Shown piece by piece: positions 59,842 to 64,000 of a DNA stretch of 64,000 bases (the stretch's first letter is position 1; every line of letters starts with the position of its first letter). A program made the translations under genes and the position numbers. The stretch is from assembly GCF_900112345.1 (NCBI RefSeq), contig NZ_FOLB01000003.1, forward strand, positions 186,001 to 250,000, read 5' to 3'. The notes below the pieces were generated by a model that had not been told where the DNA came from, did no database searches, and saw only the letters and a program-made list of their open reading frames with translations. This DNA is from Nocardioides terrae (GTDB taxonomy: Bacteria > Actinomycetota > Actinomycetes > Propionibacteriales > Nocardioidaceae).

Positions 59842-61394
59842 GCCTCGCCGACCGGATCGCCGCCGCCCGCCGACAGGCGCCCGGCGAGGTCCCGGAGCAC
59901 GTCGGAGCGCGCGTCGCCGAGGTGCAGACGGTTCCGGTGGACGCATCCGCCGGCTCGGGCGGCAAGCGCCGGGCCGCCGTACCCTCCGACGCGGAGCTGA
60001 CCGCCGTCACCGCCCCGCCGGCCCCGGAGCCTCCCGCACCGGCCGCGCCGACGACGACCACGACCACGACGGCGGCGGACGCCGCCGCGTCGCGCCGCCT
60101 GCTCAGCCAGGGCCAGCAGGCCGACCGGTTCGAGGCGATCAAGAGCAGCGTGCACGCCGAGCTCCTCAAGCACCTCGGCCCGCAGCTCTACGAGTCGGAC
60201 CTCGACGCCAAGGAGCTCGACCAGGCCGTCCGCGGCGTGCTCCAGGACGTGCTCGCCTCGCAGGACCGCCCGCTGTCCAACAGCGAGCGTCAGCGGGTCA
60301 CGCAGGAGATCAGCGACGACATCCTGGGCAACGGCCCGATCGAGCCCTACCTGCGCGACCCCGACGTCTCCGAGGTCATGGTCAACGGCCACGCCGACAT
60401 CTGGCTGGAGCGCCGCGGCAAGCTCGTGCAGGCGGAGGCGCAGTTCTCCGACGAGGCGCACCTGCGTCGCACCATCGACAAGATCGTGTCCCGCATCGGT
60501 CGCCGCGTCGACGAGTCCAGCCCCATGGTCGACGCGCGCCTGCCCGACGGCAGCCGTGTCAACGCCATCGTCCCGCCGCTCGCGATCGACGGCTCGGCGC
60601 TGACCATCCGTAAGTTCTCCGCCGACCCGCTGACCGCCGACGACCTGCAGCGGTTCGGTTCGCTGACGCCGGGCTCGCGGCAGTTCCTCGAGGCCTGTGT
60701 GCGCGGCCGGCTCAACGTCATCGTGTCCGGTGGAACCGGCGCCGGGAAGACCACGACGCTCAACGTGTTGTCGTCGTTCATCCCCGACGACGAGCGCATC
60801 GTCACCATCGAGGACGCCGCCGAGCTCCAGCTCAAGCAGGCCCACGTCGTCCGGCTCGAGTCGCGACCGCCCAACATCGAGGGCAAGGGCGCCGTCCACA
60901 TCCGTGACCTGGTCAAGAACAGCCTGCGCATGCGTCCCGACCGCATCATCGTCGGCGAGGTCCGCGACGCCTCAGCGCTCGACATGCTCCAGGCGATGAA
61001 CACCGGTCACGACGGCTCCATCTGTACCCTGCACTCCAACGGTCCCCGCGACACGCTGGCCCGCATGGAGACCATGGTCCTGATGGCCGGCATGGACCTG
61101 CCGGTGCGAGCGATCCGCGAGCAGGTCGCCTCCGCGGTGGACCTGATCGTGCACCAGGCCCGTCTCAAGGACGGCTCCCGCCGCATCACCCACATCACCG
61201 AGGTGGAGCGGATGGAGGGTGACGTCATCACGCTGCAGGACATCTTCGCGTTCGACACCAGCGCCGGCTTCGACGCCGACGGCCGCTCCCTCGGCCGGAT
61301 CAAGCCCACCGGGCTGCGTCCGAAGTTCCTGGAGAAGATGGCTGACTCCAACGTCACCGTCGACCCGATGATCTTCGTGCCGGACCGCGGCTGA
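59838..61394 (+). CDS. cpaF: Tad pilus secretion ATPase CpaF (TadA)
   Basis: A 518-residue type II/IV secretion ATPase that powers pilin assembly. After an Ala/Pro/Thr-rich N-terminus, the N-terminal domain (GNGPIEPYLRDPDVSEVMVN) leads to Walker A (VSGGTGAGKTTTLNVLSSF), the Asp box (ERIVTIEDAAELQL), Walker B (MRPDRIIVGEVRDASALDML) and the His box (NTGHDGSICTLHSNGPRDTL). All motifs are intact. Its TGA shares a base with the next gene's ATG (TGATG). Confidence 0.96.
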   Translation: MSLADRIAAARRQAPGEVPEHVGARVAEVQTVPVDASAGSGGKRRAAVPSDAELTAVTAPPAPEPPAPAAPTTTTTTTAADAAASRRLLSQGQQADRFEAIKSSVHAELLKHLGPQLYESDLDAKELDQAVRGVLQDVLASQDRPLSNSERQRVTQEISDDILGNGPIEPYLRDPDVSEVMVNGHADIWLERRGKLVQAEAQFSDEAHLRRTIDKIVSRIGRRVDESSPMVDARLPDGSRVNAIVPPLAIDGSALTIRKFSADPLTADDLQRFGSLTPGSRQFLEACVRGRLNVIVSGGTGAGKTTTLNVLSSFIPDDERIVTIEDAAELQLKQAHVVRLESRPPNIEGKGAVHIRDLVKNSLRMRPDRIIVGEVRDASALDMLQAMNTGHDGSICTLHSNGPRDTLARMETMVLMAGMDLPVRAIREQVASAVDLIVHQARLKDGSRRITHITEVERMEGDVITLQDIFAFDTSAGFDADGRSLGRIKPTGLRPKFLEKMADSNVTVDPMIFVPDRG

Positions 61395-63268
61395 TGCGGC
61401 TCGTCCTCGCCGCCACCGCGGCTCTCGGAGTCCTCGCACTCGCCCAGCCCGCCGCCCACGCCGCCGGGAGCGACAGCGCGATCACGCACATCCAGCACAC
61501 CAAGGCGGGCTTCAAGCTGCTCGTCTCGGTCCCTGCGGATGCCGACGTCTCCCTCGACGACGTCTCCGTGACGGTGGACGGCACCCGCGCGGAGGCGACG
61601 GCTGCCGTAGCCCGCTCGGGTGACGTGCGACGGACCGAGATGCTGGTCATCGACACCAGCAACTCGATGAAGGGCGCGAAGTTCCAGGCCGCGAAGGCGG
61701 CCGCCCTGCAGTTCCTCGACGCGGTCCCCGAGGACGTCTACGTCGGCATCGTGACGTTCGACGAGCAGGTCACCACCGACCTCCAGCCGACCCAGGACCG
61801 GAGCGCTGCGGCGGCCGTGATCGACGGCCTCAAGCTGAGCGGGGGCACGCACCTGTACGACGGCGTGGTCACCGCCGTGCACGACGCCGGCAAGGCCGGC
61901 CAGCAGTCACTGCTCGTCCTCTCGGACGGCGCCGATGCCAGCAAGACGCCGCTGGACACGGCGACCTCGGCGATCTCGAAGGCCAAGGCCCTCGTCGACG
62001 TGGTCGCCGTCGACCAGGACGCCGACAGCGCGGCCCTCGCCGCCCTCGCCGACGCCGGCAAGGGGCAGGTCCTCTCGGCAGATCCGGGCGCCCTCGCCGC
62101 GACGTTCGCGTCCGAGGCCCTCGCCCTGGCCCGCCAGGTCGTGGTGAACGCCGAGGTGCCCGCCACGTTCACCGGGACCGACGCGACGGTCCAGGTCGAC
62201 TTCGGAGCCGTCAGCGCGAGCGCGTTCGGCCGGGTCCGCGCTGCGGGGCCGCCGCAGGTCGCCGCCACGGCCGCGGGCTTCGTCCTGCCGGACTGGGGCA
62301 TGTACGCGGGAACGGCCGCCCTCGGCATCGGGATCGCCTTCCTCCTGATCCTGATCATCCCCAAGCCGGCCGGCCCGATGACGGCCGAGCAGCGGATCAC
62401 CTCCTACACGGTGGGCACCAGTCGGGGCGCGCGCCGGCGCGGGGGCGCCAACGCCGACTCCGACGACCTGCTCGACAGCGCGAAGACCGCCGCCGCCGGC
62501 ATCCTCAAGCGGAACGCGGACTTCGAGGCGAAGATCGCGGCACGCCTCGACGCGGCCGGCAGCGAGCTCAAGCCCGCCGAGTGGCTGCTCCTGCACAGCG
62601 GCATCGCCGTCGTCGTCACGCTTCTCGGCCTGCTCCTCGGAGGCGGCAGCCTCGTGCTCGGGTTCGTCTTCCTCGGGGTCGGCATCCTGGTTCCCTGGAT
62701 GTACCTGGGAGTCGCCCGCAACAGGAGGCGCAAAGCGTTCGGCAAGGCTCTGCCCGACACCCTGCAGCTGATCTCCGGCTCGCTCGCCGCCGGCCTCTCC
62801 CTCGCGCAGTCGCTCGACACCGTCGCCAACGACGGCACCGAGCCCGTCGCCAGCGAGTTCCGGCGGGTGCTGGTCGAGACCCGGCTCGGCGTCAACCTCG
62901 AGGACGCGCTCGAGGGTGTCGCGGAGCGCTTCGAGAGCAAGGACTTCGGCTGGGTCGTCATGGCGATCGGGATCCAGCGGCAGGTCGGCGGCAACCTGGC
63001 CGAGCTGCTCGACACCGTCGCGGCGACGATGCGCGAGCGTGAGTACCTGCGCCGCCAGGTCAGCGCCCTGGCCGCCGAAGGCAAGCTGTCCGCGATCGTC
63101 CTCGGTCTGCTGCCGCCCCTGTTCGTGCTCTACCTGTGTGCGACCAACTGGACCTACGTGTCGGTACTCTTCACCGACATACGCGGCATCCTCATGCTCG
63201 CCGGTGGCACACTCTGGTTGGGGTTGGGCGTGTTCTGGATGAGCCGTCTCGTGAAGGTCGAGGTCTGA
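61394..63268 (+). CDS. tadB: Fusion of a von Willebrand A domain and TadB (type II secretion F domain)
   Basis: A 624-residue two-part protein. A signal peptide (about residues 1-24) leads into a VWA domain with a full MIDAS: DTSNS at 87-91, Thr152 in GGTHLYD and Asp178 in LSDGAD. A transmembrane helix at 302-322 and a charged cytoplasmic segment join it to a TadB half with membrane helices near 400-445, the T2SSF domain (LPDTLQLISGSLAAGLSLAQ) and terminal helices. The reading frame is continuous. TadB alone is normally about 300 residues. It puts a metal-dependent adhesion domain outside the cell on the pilus platform. Confidence 0.9.
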   Translation: MRLVLAATAALGVLALAQPAAHAAGSDSAITHIQHTKAGFKLLVSVPADADVSLDDVSVTVDGTRAEATAAVARSGDVRRTEMLVIDTSNSMKGAKFQAAKAAALQFLDAVPEDVYVGIVTFDEQVTTDLQPTQDRSAAAAVIDGLKLSGGTHLYDGVVTAVHDAGKAGQQSLLVLSDGADASKTPLDTATSAISKAKALVDVVAVDQDADSAALAALADAGKGQVLSADPGALAATFASEALALARQVVVNAEVPATFTGTDATVQVDFGAVSASAFGRVRAAGPPQVAATAAGFVLPDWGMYAGTAALGIGIAFLLILIIPKPAGPMTAEQRITSYTVGTSRGARRRGGANADSDDLLDSAKTAAAGILKRNADFEAKIAARLDAAGSELKPAEWLLLHSGIAVVVTLLGLLLGGGSLVLGFVFLGVGILVPWMYLGVARNRRRKAFGKALPDTLQLISGSLAAGLSLAQSLDTVANDGTEPVASEFRRVLVETRLGVNLEDALEGVAERFESKDFGWVVMAIGIQRQVGGNLAELLDTVAATMREREYLRRQVSALAAEGKLSAIVLGLLPPLFVLYLCATNWTYVSVLFTDIRGILMLAGGTLWLGLGVFWMSRLVKVEV

Positions 63269-63269
63269 C

Positions 63270-64000
63270 ATGGTGGTGTACCTCGCCCTCGGGGTCCTGC
63301 TCTTCGCCGTTGCGATCGCGCTGCTGGCGATCGGCCTGCGTCCCGCGGAGGAGGCCCGAGGCATCAACCGCTCGCTGGCGGTGCTGCAGGCGATGACCGA
63401 GGCGCCGCGCGAGCTGAGCGCCGAGCTGGAGAAGCCCTTCGCCGACCGCGTGCTGCAGCCGCTGCAGGAGCGTGCCCTCGGCCTCGGCCGCCGGATCAGC
63501 GGTGCGGACTCGGCGGACCGGATCAGGAAGAAGCTCGACCTGGCCGGCAACCCCGCCGGGTGGACGGTCGACCGGGTGACCGCGGGGAAGGTGCTCGGCG
63601 CCGGCCTCGGTCTCCTGTTCGCGCTGGCTTTGGGAGCAGTGCTGGTGCACTCCCCGACCACCCGCATCGTGCTCTGCGGCGTCGGGCTGGTCGTCGGCTT
63701 CTTCGGCCCCAACCTCTACCTCTACCAGCTCGCCTACGACCGGTCAGCGAAGCTCCAACGGGAGCTCCCCGACGCCATCGACCTGATGACCATCAGCGTG
63801 GAGTCGGGACTGGGCTTCGACGCCGCGGTGCAGCAGGTCGCCACCAACACTGAAGGCCCGCTCGCTGACGAGTTCGCCCGGATGCTGCGCGAGATGCAGC
63901 TCGGCATGGGGCGCGGCGAGGCGCTGCGCTCCCTCAGTGAGCGCGCCGACGTCGACGACCTGCGCTCCTTCGTGTCGGCGATGGTGCAGGCGGACACCTT
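63270..64000 (+). CDS. tadC: Tad pilus platform protein TadC, N-terminal part (runs off the right edge)
   Basis: The first 243 codons of a type II secretion F family protein, open to the window edge. Hydrophobic segments at residues about 3-22, 108-128 and 130-150 are followed by LPDAIDLMTISVESGLGFDA and LADEFARMLREMQLGMGRGE, the T2SSF signature. It starts one base after the VWA-TadB stop. The 3' end and any pilin genes (flp, tadE/F) lie outside the window. Confidence 0.93.
   Translation, partial: MVVYLALGVLLFAVAIALLAIGLRPAEEARGINRSLAVLQAMTEAPRELSAELEKPFADRVLQPLQERALGLGRRISGADSADRIRKKLDLAGNPAGWTVDRVTAGKVLGAGLGLLFALALGAVLVHSPTTRIVLCGVGLVVGFFGPNLYLYQLAYDRSAKLQRELPDAIDLMTISVESGLGFDAAVQQVATNTEGPLADEFARMLREMQLGMGRGEALRSLSERADVDDLRSFVSAMVQADT

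Overview
The window is chromosomal DNA of a very GC-rich actinobacterium. The best fit is the order Propionibacteriales, near Nocardioidaceae. This is inferred from gene content: a Wag31-type DivIVA with SepF and YggT, no ftsA, a division cluster running on into SAV_6107-type and Rv2175c/PknL-type genes, and a tad pilus locus with a VWA-TadB fusion. No rRNA or tRNA gene, insertion sequence, phage gene or CRISPR array was seen. Genes are tightly packed, often with 4-base start/stop overlaps.

Positions 1-6400 (minus strand) hold the start of dnaE, an OGG-fold protein, a GNAT acetyltransferase, a RluD-type pseudouridine synthase, lspA, a DksA/TraR zinc-finger gene, divIVA, yggT and sepF. Positions 6460-22070 (minus) are the division and cell-wall cluster. 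Read in the direction of transcription it is mraZ, rsmH, ftsL, ftsI, murE, mraY, murD, ftsW, murG, murC, ftsQ, ftsZ, pgeF, yggS. murF, normally between murE and mraY, is missing; only 136 bases separate them. A large foldable element lies between mraZ and rsmH, and five GTGG boxes at an exact 10-base period cover the predicted mraZ promoter.

Positions 22438-26960 (plus) hold a moxR - DUF58 - transglutaminase operon. Positions 27004-28691 (minus) hold a DUF3040 gene and a HEPN - methyltransferase operon whose promoter carries a perfect LexA-type palindrome. Positions 28855-41656 are a mosaic of small units: YbaK, DUF4126, a FAD amine-oxidase-like protein, metF, a polyprenyl diphosphate synthase, an RNase Sa/barstar pair, an Rv2175c homologue divergent from a PASTA-domain Ser/Thr kinase, a three-gene XRE-regulator cassette with two operators, endonuclease IV, a zinc-ribbon membrane protein and class II DAHP synthase.

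Positions 41703-55687 carry a nucleotidyltransferase-like gene, an EEP-family phosphatase, a quinone-oxidoreductase-like gene, a predicted pyrophosphate-type phosphofructokinase divergent from a DUF1028 - glpK pair across a CRP-like site, a four-gene operon (acyltransferase, flavin reductase, arylamine N-acetyltransferase, coiled-coil protein), an esterase, and a run of two ROK kinases, DUF5304, an ArsA-type ATPase and an SRPBCC protein. A long-chain acyl-CoA ligase follows. Positions 57911-64000 (plus) begin a tad/Flp pilus operon: cpaB, cpaE, cpaF, a VWA-TadB fusion and a truncated tadC.

Many single genes have no Shine-Dalgarno sequence. Instead they have a TANNNT hexamer 6-9 bases before the start codon, which points to leaderless transcripts. 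Genes inside operons instead show overlaps and GGAGG-like sites.
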